Source: Cypionkella sp. (GTDB lineage: Bacteria; Pseudomonadota; Alphaproteobacteria; Rhodobacterales; Rhodobacteraceae). Taken from it: a DNA stretch of 64,000 bases. The notes below the pieces were generated by a model. It saw nothing but the letters and a program-made list of their open reading frames with translations, ran no database searches and was not told the DNA's origin. Position 1 is the stretch's first letter; every line of letters starts with the position of its first letter. Made by a program: the position numbers and the translations under genes. Location of the stretch: contig JALRIN010000001.1 of assembly GCA_023255415.1 (NCBI GenBank), positions 62,001-126,000 of the forward strand, written 5' to 3'. Below are positions 36,446-44,143 of this stretch, in pieces.

Positions 36446-38224
36446 ATGCACGCCTATCGCAGCCATACTTGCGCCGATCTGAACACTGCTCATGTGGGGA
36501 ATGAGGTCCGGCTTTCGGGCTGGGTTCACCGTGTGCGCGACCATGGTGGGGTCTTGTTTATTGATTTGCGCGATCACTATGGCATCACGCAGATTTTGGC
36601 GGATAGCGATTCGGCGGCGTTCAAGGATATTGAAAAGGTCCGTGCCGAGTGGGTGGTGCAGATCGACGGGCGGGTCAAGGCGCGCGATGCGAGTTTGGTG
36701 AACCCAAAGTTGCCGACCGGCGAGATTGAAGTTTACGCCACCGCTTTGACGGTTTTGGGCGAGGCCGCAGAGCTGCCGATGCCGGTGTTTGGCGATGTGG
36801 ATTATCCTGAAGAAACCCGTCTGACCTACCGCTTCCTTGATCTGCGGCGCGAGAAGTTGCACCGCAATATGATGATGCGCTCGAACGTCGTGCGCTCGAT
36901 GCGCAGGCGGATGTGGGATCAGGGCTTTAACGAGTTTCAGACCCCGATCATCACCGCATCTTCGCCCGAAGGGGCGCGGGATTTTCTGGTGCCGTCGCGG
37001 TTGCATCCGGGCAAGTTCTACGCCCTGCCGCAGGCGCCGCAGCAGTTCAAGCAGCTGATCATGGTCGCAGGCTTTGACCGCTATTTCCAGATCGCACCTT
37101 GTTTCCGCGATGAGGATCCGCGCGCCGATCGCTCGCCCACGGATTTTTATCAGTTGGATATCGAGATGTCTTTTGTCGAGCAGGAGGATGTGTTTGCCGC
37201 CGTCCAGCCGGTGATCCAAGGGATTTTCGAGGAATTCGCGCCCGAGAAAAAGACCTATTCCGATTGGACCAAGATCGCCTATCGCGACAGTTTGAAATGG
37301 TATGGCAGCGACAAGCCGGATCTGCGCAACCCGATCAAGATGCAGGATGTCTCGGCGCATTTTGCGGGCTCTGGCTTTGCGATTTTCGCCAAGCTGTTGG
37401 AGCAAGAGGGCAATGAGGTGCGTGCAATTCCCGCACCCACCGGTGGCAGCCGCAAGTTTTGTGACCGCATGAACGCTTTTGCGCAAAAAGAGGGTCTGCC
37501 GGGCATGGGCTATATCTTTTGGCGTAAGGCTGAAGATGGCTCGGGCATGGAGGCCGCGGGCCCTCTGGCCAAGAACATCGGACCCGAGCGCACCGAGGCG
37601 ATCCGGCTGCAGTTGGGCCTTGGCGAGGGCGATGCGGCCTTCTTCCTTGGCGGCAAGCCCGAGGCCTTTGAGGCCACGGCGGGGCGGGCGCGCAATGAGA
37701 TTGGCCGCGAGTTGGGGCTGACCGAGCAAAATTGCTTTAAATTCGCCTGGATCGTTGATTTCCCGATGTTCGAGAAGACCGACGAGGGCAAGATCGACTT
37801 TAGCCACAACCCGTTTTCGATGCCGCAGGGCGGGATGGAGGCGCTGATGGGCGATCCTTTGCAGGTTTACGCCTATCAATATGACCTTGCCTGCAATGGT
37901 TACGAGCTGATTTCGGGCGGCATTCGCAATCACAAGCCCGAGATCATGTTCAAGGCCTTTGAGCTGGCGGGTTATCCGAATTCGGAAGTCGAAAAGCGGT
38001 TTGGCGGCATGGTCAAGGCGTTCAAATATGGCGCGCCTCCGCACGGGGGCTGTGCGGCGGGGATTGACCGCATCGTGATGCTTTTGGCCGACGAGGCCAA
38101 TATTCGCGAGGTGATCATGTTCCCGATGAACCAGCGCGCCGAAGATTTGCTGATGGGGGCGCCGTCTGAGCCGATGAATGCGCAGCTGCGCGAGTTGAAC
38201 CTGCGGGTTGTGCCGAAAGAATAA
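36446..38224 (+). CDS. aspS: Aspartate-tRNA ligase
   Basis: Charges tRNA-Asp. The 592-aa bacterial-type class II synthetase has an N-terminal OB anticodon-binding domain (1-105, GWVHRVRDHGG), motif 2 CFRDEDPRADRSPTDFYQLD, the GAD insertion domain (about 285-410) and motif 3 GCAAGIDRIVMLLA. Whether it also misacylates tRNA-Asn cannot be judged without gatCAB and asnS context. The ATG follows AAAAGGGGAAG, and a good terminator lies after the stop. Confidence 0.97.
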   Translation: MHAYRSHTCADLNTAHVGNEVRLSGWVHRVRDHGGVLFIDLRDHYGITQILADSDSAAFKDIEKVRAEWVVQIDGRVKARDASLVNPKLPTGEIEVYATALTVLGEAAELPMPVFGDVDYPEETRLTYRFLDLRREKLHRNMMMRSNVVRSMRRRMWDQGFNEFQTPIITASSPEGARDFLVPSRLHPGKFYALPQAPQQFKQLIMVAGFDRYFQIAPCFRDEDPRADRSPTDFYQLDIEMSFVEQEDVFAAVQPVIQGIFEEFAPEKKTYSDWTKIAYRDSLKWYGSDKPDLRNPIKMQDVSAHFAGSGFAIFAKLLEQEGNEVRAIPAPTGGSRKFCDRMNAFAQKEGLPGMGYIFWRKAEDGSGMEAAGPLAKNIGPERTEAIRLQLGLGEGDAAFFLGGKPEAFEATAGRARNEIGRELGLTEQNCFKFAWIVDFPMFEKTDEGKIDFSHNPFSMPQGGMEALMGDPLQVYAYQYDLACNGYELISGGIRNHKPEIMFKAFELAGYPNSEVEKRFGGMVKAFKYGAPPHGGCAAGIDRIVMLLADEANIREVIMFPMNQRAEDLLMGAPSEPMNAQLRELNLRVVPKE

Positions 38225-38244
38225 GGCCGCTTTGGTCTGCAGGG

Positions 38245-38281
38245 CAAAAGGCAAGGCGCAGCCCGCGTCTTGCCTTTTTTG
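38245..38281 (+). terminator. Intrinsic terminator of aspS
   Basis: AAAAGGCAAG and CTTGCCTTTT pair over a 13-nt GC-rich loop and end in a run of six T, about 20 nt past the aspS stop. Confidence 0.8.
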
Positions 38282-38325
38282 CATCTGACCTTAAGGTTTG
38301 GGCGACAGATCAGGGGGGGGCCAGC

Positions 38326-39039
38326 ATGGCAGAGGGTAAACGGTTCGGCGCGCCGGTTGGCAATTGGGCGGTGCCGCCGCGGCCAGAGCTTGCGGTCTTG
38401 CAAGGTCAGGTCGTGCGGCTGGAGCCGATGGCGGCGGATGCCCATGCCGCGGATCTGTTTCGCGCCTATTCGGGCCATGATGCGCTGTGGGATTATCTGC
38501 CCTATGGGCCGTTTTCTTCGGCCTCGGGCTATCATCGGTTTTGCAAGGACACTGCTTCGGGCAGTGATCCTGCGTTTTATGTCTTGCGCGACGTTGATAC
38601 CGGGTTTTGTGGCGGGGTTGCCAGCTATCTGCGCATCACCCCCGAGGCCGGGTCGATCGAGGTTGGCCATATCTGCATCGCCCCCGAGATGGCGCAAAGC
38701 CGCGCTTTCACCGAGGCGATGTTTTTGATGATGCAATGGGCTTTTGACGCGGGCTATCGCCGCTATGAGTGGAAATGCGACGCCTGCAACATGCCGTCGC
38801 GGCGCGCGGCCCAGCGGTTGGGCTTTTCCTATGAGGGGATTTTCCGTCAAGCGGCCGTGGTCAAGGGGCGCAACCGTGACACGGCCTGGTTTGCGGTGAT
38901 TGATGCGGAATGGCCTGCGCTGCGCGAGGCATTTCTGGCTTGGCTGACGCCACAGAATTTTGATGCGGCGGGGCGGCAGAAAGAACGGCTGTCGGATCTG
39001 ACGCGCTTGGTGCGGGCGGGGTCTGATCCGGCGCTTTAG
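38326..39039 (+). CDS. GNAT family N-acetyltransferase (RimJ/RimL type)
   Basis: Acetyl-CoA-dependent N-acyltransferase of 237 aa. Features are VRLEPMAADAHAADLF at the N-terminus, SIEVGHICIAPEMAQSRAFTEAM (beta4 and the acetyl-CoA loop) and YEWKCDACNMPSRRAAQRLGF near 145-165, typical of the RimJ/RimL-like group that modifies protein N-termini or small amines. The substrate is unknown. The ATG is preceded 5 nt upstream by a run of eight G (38313-38320), which serves as ribosome site and is a possible slippage tract. The 3' end overlaps the response regulator by 4 nt. Confidence 0.85.
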   Translation: MAEGKRFGAPVGNWAVPPRPELAVLQGQVVRLEPMAADAHAADLFRAYSGHDALWDYLPYGPFSSASGYHRFCKDTASGSDPAFYVLRDVDTGFCGGVASYLRITPEAGSIEVGHICIAPEMAQSRAFTEAMFLMMQWAFDAGYRRYEWKCDACNMPSRRAAQRLGFSYEGIFRQAAVVKGRNRDTAWFAVIDAEWPALREAFLAWLTPQNFDAAGRQKERLSDLTRLVRAGSDPAL

Positions 39040-39815
39040 CGCGGTTTTCGGGCGAAAAAATCCGTCTCGGGGGCGGCGAGCCTGTGACCGACAAGGCGGC
39101 GCAGGGTGGCAAGATCGGCCTTTGGGCTGGCGGCCTGGCCTGCGGCCTGTGCAAGGGCTGCGTCGCGGGCGTGATGGGCGACGCCTTGCAAAAAGGCGGT
39201 GACATAGCTGCGGTCGGCCGTGTCGGGATGGGTGGCCGGCCAATGCGCGGCGCTGGCCAGATCGTCGTGCAGCGCCAAAGGGTCGGGGGTGAAGGTTTCT
39301 TCGGCCAGCAGCGACAGGCCCAGCCCCGGCATATGTTGGCGCAGGGTCTGGCAAAAGGTGGCAAGGCTTTCAAGCGGTTTGTCCAAGAACCCGTCTGCCC
39401 CCGCTGCAAGCGCTGTGCTGCGGCCTTCGGGGGAACCCGAGGTGCCCAAGATCACCTTGGGGCGTTTGTTGGCGCGGGCAAGGTCGCGAATCAGCGCTTC
39501 GCCACGGCCATCGGGCAGGCCAAGATCGACGATCACCACATCGGGGCGGTAGACGCGCAGATGGGCGCGCGCCTCTTTCAGGGTGGTGGCGCGGCGCATG
39601 CGGGCGCCTGCGCGCATCGACATCAGGCGCAAGACTTCGCAGGCGAAGCGGCTGTCTTCGACGACCAGAATGGTAACGCCCTGCAAAGGCAACAGATTGT
39701 GCGGCGCCTTATCCAGGGCGGAAAAGCCTTTTGGCATCTGCGGGTCGGGCGCAAGCTGGCCTTGGCGGGCGAGCGGCGCAAACGGAGCGGGTGGAGGGCG
39801 GTTCGGCGCGGGCAT
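39036..39815 (-). CDS. Stand-alone response regulator (receiver domain)
   Basis: A 259-aa protein with a roughly 45-aa Pro-rich N-terminal leader, then a CheY-like receiver domain (47-165): acidic pair Glu53-Asp54, phospho-acceptor Asp97 in VIVDLGLPD, Thr125 and Lys146 (DKPL). The C-terminal about 95 residues are helical with no recognised DNA-binding or enzymatic domain. No histidine kinase is nearby. It may act as a protein-protein output or phosphate sink. The start of homology leaves open initiation at ATG codon 27. Confidence 0.8.
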   Translation of the reverse strand: MPAPNRPPPAPFAPLARQGQLAPDPQMPKGFSALDKAPHNLLPLQGVTILVVEDSRFACEVLRLMSMRAGARMRRATTLKEARAHLRVYRPDVVIVDLGLPDGRGEALIRDLARANKRPKVILGTSGSPEGRSTALAAGADGFLDKPLESLATFCQTLRQHMPGLGLSLLAEETFTPDPLALHDDLASAAHWPATHPDTADRSYVTAFLQGVAHHARDAALAQAAGQAASPKADLATLRRLVGHRLAAPETDFFARKPR

Positions 39816-39971
39816 CGGGCAACCTGTGCTGGGGGGCGGGACGATCCATTTGAACCTGCTTGCGCTAAGATTTCGTAAAGCCGCTTGGCGATTTCACCGC
39901 CTGCGACGGATCGGCCTCTTGCCCAAGCCGGCTTGGCCGCGCATAACCGCGGCAAAGACGGAGACAAGCCA

Positions 39972-40376
39972 ATGATCGGACGTTTGAACCATGTGGCGAT
40001 TGCTGTGCCGGATTTGGCGGCAGCGGCGGCGCAATATCGCAATACCCTGGGCGCAAAGGTAGGCCCTGCGCAGGACGAGCCTGACCACGGTGTCACGGTG
40101 GTGTTTATCGAACTGCCCAATACGAAGATCGAACTGCTGGCCGCTTTGGGCGAGGCCTCGCCGATCCTGGGGTTTTTGGAAAAGAATCCGGCAGGCGGCA
40201 TTCATCATATCTGCTACGAGGTCGATGACATTCTGGCAGCGCGGGATCATCTTTTGGCCAGCGGCGCGCGGGTTTTAGGGTCGGGTGAGCCGAAGATCGG
40301 CGCGCATGGTAAACCGGTGTTGTTCTTGCATCCCAAGGATTTCAACGGCTGTTTGGTGGAATTGGAGCAAGTATGA
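39972..40376 (+). CDS. mce: Methylmalonyl-CoA epimerase
   Basis: Interconverts the (2S) and (2R) epimers of methylmalonyl-CoA between propionyl-CoA carboxylase and methylmalonyl-CoA mutase. The 134-aa VOC-fold enzyme has metal ligands His7 (LNHVAIAV), His78/79 (GGIHHICYEV) and Glu130 (LVELEQV). The ATG at 39972 matches the family N-terminus; upstream codons in frame are not coding. It overlaps the DUF1467 gene by 4 nt (ATGA). It fits the propionate pathway implied by prpE at 13812. Confidence 0.94.
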   Translation: MIGRLNHVAIAVPDLAAAAAQYRNTLGAKVGPAQDEPDHGVTVVFIELPNTKIELLAALGEASPILGFLEKNPAGGIHHICYEVDDILAARDHLLASGARVLGSGEPKIGAHGKPVLFLHPKDFNGCLVELEQV

Positions 40377-40648
40377 CGATCACGGCAGCGCTGGTGCTTT
40401 TTGCGGTGTGTTGGTGGATGGTGTTTTTCTGCGTGCTGCCGATGCGGTTCCGCTCGCAGGCGCAAGAGGGGCGGGTCGAGGCGGGCACGCCGGCGTCTGC
40501 CCCCGAGCAGGCTCATATCGCAACAAAGGCCAAGATCACCACGCTGGTGTCGCTGGCAGTGTTTGCGGTGCTTTATCTGATCATCACCATGGGCGATTTC
40601 ACCATCGCTGATGTCGATGTCTTTGGCCTATGGAAAAACCGGTTCTGA
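40373..40648 (+). CDS. DUF1467 family membrane protein
   Basis: A 91-aa protein with two transmembrane helices (about 5-23 and 53-72) joined by a polar loop containing the RFRSQAQEGRV-type segment characteristic of DUF1467. The family is widespread in alphaproteobacteria and very often adjacent to methylmalonyl-CoA epimerase, but its function is unknown. Translation is probably coupled to mce through the ATGA overlap. The 3' end overlaps the convergent EI24-domain gene by 21 nt. Confidence 0.85.
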   Translation: MTITAALVLFAVCWWMVFFCVLPMRFRSQAQEGRVEAGTPASAPEQAHIATKAKITTLVSLAVFAVLYLIITMGDFTIADVDVFGLWKNRF

Positions 40649-41341
40649 GGCATCGTCGCGCGCCATCTGATGGAACAGATGGGTGAAGGTTGCCACCCCC
40701 AGCACCGGAATGATCAGGTTTAACAAAGGGATCGACAGCGGCGCTGCCATCAGCGTGCCCGCAAGCCAGATCTGGCCGCCATGGCTGCGGCGCAGGGCTT
40801 TGGCGGCGGGGCGGCCAATGCGGCGGCTGGCGACCAGCACGAAATATTCCCGCCCCAATAGATTGCCGTTGATCGCCAAAAACAAAAGCGGCGCCAGCGG
40901 CCCTGCCAGCGCGTAAAACAGCAGCGCAATCAGGTTCACCGCGATCAGCAAGCCGATGAAATTCACCGTGTCGATCAGCATGGTGCCAAAGCCGGTGTTA
41001 AAGGCGGCCGGCAGGTCGGGGTAATGGCGATCCTCGACTGCTTGGGCGACGGTTTCCAAAAACAGCCCGACAAAGACCGAAGCGACAGGCACCATCAGCA
41101 CCACAGAGACCAGCAGCATCAGCAGGGCCGCCCCCCAGCTGATCAGCCCATGCAGGCCGCCGATCGGGCCAATCCAGGGCAACGCGATGCTGTTGGGGGT
41201 GAAACTGCCAATGACAAAGATCAGCGCAAAAGAGCCAAGCGCCAAAAGCAGCAGCGCCAGCAGAATGCCGCCAAAGATCACCCGCAGAAACCGCGGATCG
41301 CCGAGCTGCGCCAGCGCGCGCAAAAACGCGGTCAGGATCAT
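40628..41341 (-). CDS. EI24 domain (CysZ-like) membrane protein
   Basis: A 237-aa inner-membrane protein with about four to six hydrophobic segments and the EI24/CysZ features GLFLETVAQAVEDRHYP and LGREYFVLVASRR near the middle. CysZ transports sulfate; the alphaproteobacterial EI24 group is uncharacterised, so the substrate is open. The ATG at 41341 overlaps the nitroreductase stop (ATGA), which decides against a TTG four codons upstream and implies co-translation with it. Confidence 0.82.
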   Translation of the reverse strand: MILTAFLRALAQLGDPRFLRVIFGGILLALLLLALGSFALIFVIGSFTPNSIALPWIGPIGGLHGLISWGAALLMLLVSVVLMVPVASVFVGLFLETVAQAVEDRHYPDLPAAFNTGFGTMLIDTVNFIGLLIAVNLIALLFYALAGPLAPLLFLAINGNLLGREYFVLVASRRIGRPAAKALRRSHGGQIWLAGTLMAAPLSIPLLNLIIPVLGVATFTHLFHQMARDDASEPVFP

Positions 41342-41913
41342 GGCTGCGCCCAAGTCACCAGCTTGGCCAGATCAGGGCGCGGCCGGTCTGGTGTCGGGTT
41401 GGCCGCCTGGCCTATGTGGATGATGCCGGCAATGGTTTCGCCCGGCGTGCAGTCAAAGGCTGCGGCGCGAAAATCTGCGTCATGGCTGGGCCAGCCCGAG
41501 AGCCAATTCGCGGCCCAGCCCTTGGCGAGTGCGGCATTGACCACGCCCAAGCACAGCGCGCCGGCGGATAAGATTTGCTCGCTGAGCGGCACCTTGTCCG
41601 AGGCTTTGGGCGAGGAGATCACCGCCACAGCAAGGTGGCCGCGATCAAACTGACCGCGCGCCTTGTCGGTCTTTTCGGCATCCACGCCCAAGCTGCGGGC
41701 ATGGGCCTCGGCCAGAGCGGCGAGCCGCGCCATTGCCGGACGCTCGATCACCACCAGCCGCCACGGCTCGAGCTTGCCATGATCGGGCACCCGCAGCGCA
41801 GCAGTCAGGATCTGCATCAGCTCAGCGCGCGCGGGCACTTCGCCGGTGTAAAGCTTTGCGGGCGAGGATTGGCGGCTTTGCAAAAAGTCAAAGGCTTGCG
41901 GATTGGCGGGCAT
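41338..41913 (-). CDS. Nitroreductase family protein
   Basis: FMN-dependent oxidoreductase of 191 aa, similar to the YdjA-like subgroup: N-terminal FDFLQSRQSS (FMN-phosphate binding), RVPDHGKLEPWRLVVIE, and C-terminal GWAANWLSGWP and GIIHIGQ. It reduces nitro or quinone compounds in vitro; the cellular substrate is unknown. The ATG at 41913 follows AAAGGAGATTTCG, the right spacing; the 16 upstream codons are not conserved-looking. It overlaps the EI24 gene by 4 nt. Confidence 0.88.
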   Translation of the reverse strand: MPANPQAFDFLQSRQSSPAKLYTGEVPARAELMQILTAALRVPDHGKLEPWRLVVIERPAMARLAALAEAHARSLGVDAEKTDKARGQFDRGHLAVAVISSPKASDKVPLSEQILSAGALCLGVVNAALAKGWAANWLSGWPSHDADFRAAAFDCTPGETIAGIIHIGQAANPTPDRPRPDLAKLVTWAQP

Positions 41914-42002
41914 CGAAATCTCCTTTGGCTCAGAGGTGGCCTGTGACGGGGCTTGCGTCAAGGGGCCTTGCCCTTGGCCGTGCGGGCGGGCAGCATGGCG
42001 CG

Positions 42003-42257
42003 ATGAAAAAGGGCGATTGGGCAGAGCTGGCGGTTTCGGGGGCGGAATTTTCCGTCAAGGTCACACCACGCGCGCGGCGCAATGCGGTCAGCCGCGAGGC
42101 GGGGCAGATCCGCATCACTGTCACTGCTGCCCCCGAAGATGGCCGCGCCACGGCGGCGGTGGCCGAAGCGCTGGCCCATGCGCTGGGGGTGGCCAAGACC
42201 CGGCTGACGCTGCTGCGCGGCGCGGTGGCGCGCGACAAGGTGTTCCGGCTGGATTGA
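42003..42257 (+). CDS. DUF167 (YggU) family protein
   Basis: A small 84-aa protein with the DUF167 core FSVKVTPRARRNAV, EDGRATAAVAEALAHALGV and LLRGAVARDKVF. The fold is known from structural genomics but function is not; genes often sit beside YggT-like or membrane proteins. Here it stands between divergent nitroreductase and an 80-aa hypothetical gene whose stop follows on the opposite strand immediately after this one's stop. Confidence 0.85.
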   Translation: MKKGDWAELAVSGAEFSVKVTPRARRNAVSREAGQIRITVTAAPEDGRATAAVAEALAHALGVAKTRLTLLRGAVARDKVFRLD

Positions 42258-42500
42258 TCAGGCCTTGGGCGCGATGCGGTAGCTGCCCGCGGGCAGATCC
42301 AGGGCAATGGCCAGATCTTGCAGCTGCGCCATCGACAGCGTGATGCTGACGACCATATCGGTGATAGGATTGATCTGGCGCAGCACGACGCAATCTTCAA
42401 AAGCTTCGATGGTCAGGTCTTCTTGCAAGGGGGCGGTCTTGTCACCTTCGTCGACCAAGGTGATAACGGTGGCGTCAAAGTCATGCTCGATCGTGAACAT
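42258..42500 (-). CDS. Conserved hypothetical protein (80 aa)
   Basis: An acidic 80-aa soluble protein starting MFTIEHDFDATVITLVDEGD with a strong GGAGGG ribosome site 5-10 nt ahead of the ATG. No catalytic motif or named domain is recognised; hydrophobic beta-strand-like stretches suggest a compact fold. The frame stays open far upstream, but the ribosome site and lack of sensible sequence there fix the start at 42500. It abuts the DUF167 gene end to end. Confidence 0.65.
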   Translation of the reverse strand: MFTIEHDFDATVITLVDEGDKTAPLQEDLTIEAFEDCVVLRQINPITDMVVSITLSMAQLQDLAIALDLPAGSYRIAPKA

Positions 42501-42650
42501 TCGGCCCTCCTGTCGGTGACTGCGGGCAAAGCAAAGCGCGATCTGGGCTGGGTTACAAGCTGCGATTGCAATCGCGGTGCGTTTTACATTGCGAAGGCGG
42601 CTTTTGCGTGTTTGATCACTGGGAAGACGGCAAGAAAAGGGGCAGGAGCG

Positions 42651-43373
42651 ATGCGGATCGGGTTTGCAATGGCAGGGGCGCTTTTGCTGGCGGGCTGTGT
42701 GCAAAGCCAGGTGCTGCAGCCTGCGTCTTTGGCCAGCGACATCGCCCAAGCCAAGGCCGATGGCAAATTCAAGGCGCAGATGTTTTTGCAAACCGTTGCG
42801 GCGGTCGAGCCGGTTGCCAGCCAGATTTGCCGTGAAAAGCAGATTGTCCGTCAGTGCGATTTCCAGATTTTTGTTGATCCGCGGCTGCGTCTGCCGGAAA
42901 ACGCCTATCAGACCCTGGATTACAGCGGTCGCCCGCTGATCGGCTTTACGCTGGCCTTGCTGAGCGAGGCGCAGGGTGCAGATGAGATCGCCTTTGTGAT
43001 GGGGCATGAGGCGGCGCATCACATACTTGGGCATTTGGCGCTGCAAGCGCAGCAGGAACACAGCGCCCATATCGCGGCGCAAGCGGCGGCCTCTGCTGCT
43101 GCGGCGCAGGGGCAAAGCCGCAAACAGATCAAACAGGTGCAGCGCAGCGCCGAGCAAGCCCTGAACGATGGCTATGCCAAGGCCTTTGAATTGCAGGCCG
43201 ATGCTTTGGGCGCAGAAATCGCCTGGCGCGCGGGTTTTGATCCCTTGCGCGGGGCGGGGTTTTTTGACCGCTTGCCGCAGCCCTTGCACAGCGGCAGATC
43301 CAGCCACCCCGACAATCAAACCCGCAAGGCTTTGGTCGCCAAAACCGTGCGTCAGTTGCGGCGCAGGGGCTAG
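42651..43373 (+). CDS. M48 family metallopeptidase lipoprotein
   Basis: A 240-aa envelope protease. It has a lipoprotein signal with lipobox LLAGC (Cys16), then an M48 domain with the zinc motif H119-E-A-A-H123 and a second conserved acidic region FELQADALGAEIA supplying the third ligand. Homologues (LoiP/YfgC-like) act in outer-membrane protein quality control. GCAGGAGCG precedes the ATG at 42651; the long open frame upstream is not coding. It ends 2 nt before the YigZ-like gene, probably co-transcribed. Confidence 0.88.
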   Translation: MRIGFAMAGALLLAGCVQSQVLQPASLASDIAQAKADGKFKAQMFLQTVAAVEPVASQICREKQIVRQCDFQIFVDPRLRLPENAYQTLDYSGRPLIGFTLALLSEAQGADEIAFVMGHEAAHHILGHLALQAQQEHSAHIAAQAAASAAAAQGQSRKQIKQVQRSAEQALNDGYAKAFELQADALGAEIAWRAGFDPLRGAGFFDRLPQPLHSGRSSHPDNQTRKALVAKTVRQLRRRG

Positions 43374-43375
43374 CG

Positions 43376-43744
43376 ATGTTGCAGATCGAAGATGTTTTGC
43401 GCGACCGCGGCTCGCGCTATGCGGTTTCGGGCGGGGCTGTCCTGGGGCGGGCAGGTGCGGATGCGTTTTTGGCCGAGCTGAAACGGGCGAAAAAATTCGC
43501 CAAGGCCACGCATAACACTTGGGCTTGTGTGTTTTCCGATTTGGGGCCGGTGAAATCCGATGATGGCGAGGCTGGCGCGGGGGCGGTGATTTTAAAGATG
43601 CTCGAGCGCGAGGGGCTTTGCGATCATATCGTGGTGGTGACGCGCTGGTATGGCGGGGTGCATCTGGGCGGCGACCGGTTTGCGCATGTGGTCACAGCGG
43701 TGCGGGCCTATCTTGCTGCATTGCATCGCGCGCAGGGGCGCTAG
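43376..43744 (+). CDS. IMPACT/YigZ family (UPF0029) protein
   Basis: A 122-aa protein with the UPF0029 signature DDGEAGAGAVILKML followed by VVVTRWYGGVHLGGDRF. It corresponds to the N-terminal domain of YigZ/IMPACT proteins, lacking the usual C-terminal DUF1949 half. In eukaryotes the relatives modulate translation control; bacterial function is unclear. It directly follows the M48 lipoprotein. Confidence 0.85.
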   Translation: MLQIEDVLRDRGSRYAVSGGAVLGRAGADAFLAELKRAKKFAKATHNTWACVFSDLGPVKSDDGEAGAGAVILKMLEREGLCDHIVVVTRWYGGVHLGGDRFAHVVTAVRAYLAALHRAQGR

Positions 43745-43780
43745 GCTGGCTATGCGGCCAGCCCAGCGCTGCGCTATCGT

Positions 43781-44023
43781 TTAAAGTTTCGAATGCGAGC
43801 CGTCGCAAAGCGCGCCGTTTTTCGAGTTTTTGCAGCCGCAGAAATAGGCGGTCTTGCTGGTCTCGGCGGTGAATTTGGTGGGCACAAAGCTGCTGCCTTT
43901 ATGGCTGCCATCGCAGAAGGGTTGCGATTTGGACTGGCCACAAGAGCACCAGAAATAGGTCTTTCCGGCCTCTACTTCGACGGGAAAGGGGGCTTTTTGC
44001 GCAATATTTGGCACGTCGGACAT
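43781..44023 (-). CDS. Dual CDGSH iron-sulfur domain protein
   Basis: An 80-aa protein with two CDGSH clusters: Cys26, Cys28, Cys37, His41 and Cys62, Cys64, Cys73, His77. Each 3Cys-1His set binds a redox-active [2Fe-2S] cluster, so two clusters per chain are expected. Members of this type probably act in electron transfer or iron-sulfur handling; the partner is unknown. It is a single gene between the YigZ-like gene and rimO. Confidence 0.9.
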   Translation of the reverse strand: MSDVPNIAQKAPFPVEVEAGKTYFWCSCGQSKSQPFCDGSHKGSSFVPTKFTAETSKTAYFCGCKNSKNGALCDGSHSKL

Positions 44024-44143
44024 TTGGCTTCCTTTGGCTTTGGCGGTGGCTTTGCCCGACTATGGCGCAAAGCTGCCGCGCTGGGGCATTTTCTTTTGTG
44101 CAAATTTGCGCAGCGGGTCGCGCAAATTGGCCCAAAGCCCGTA

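Noticed and set aside
36296..38284. 662-codon open frame on the minus strand across aspS
   Set aside because: Exact antisense to aspS, which has all class II synthetase motifs. Long antisense frames are expected in G+C-rich coding DNA, and the translation is His/Arg-rich without domains.
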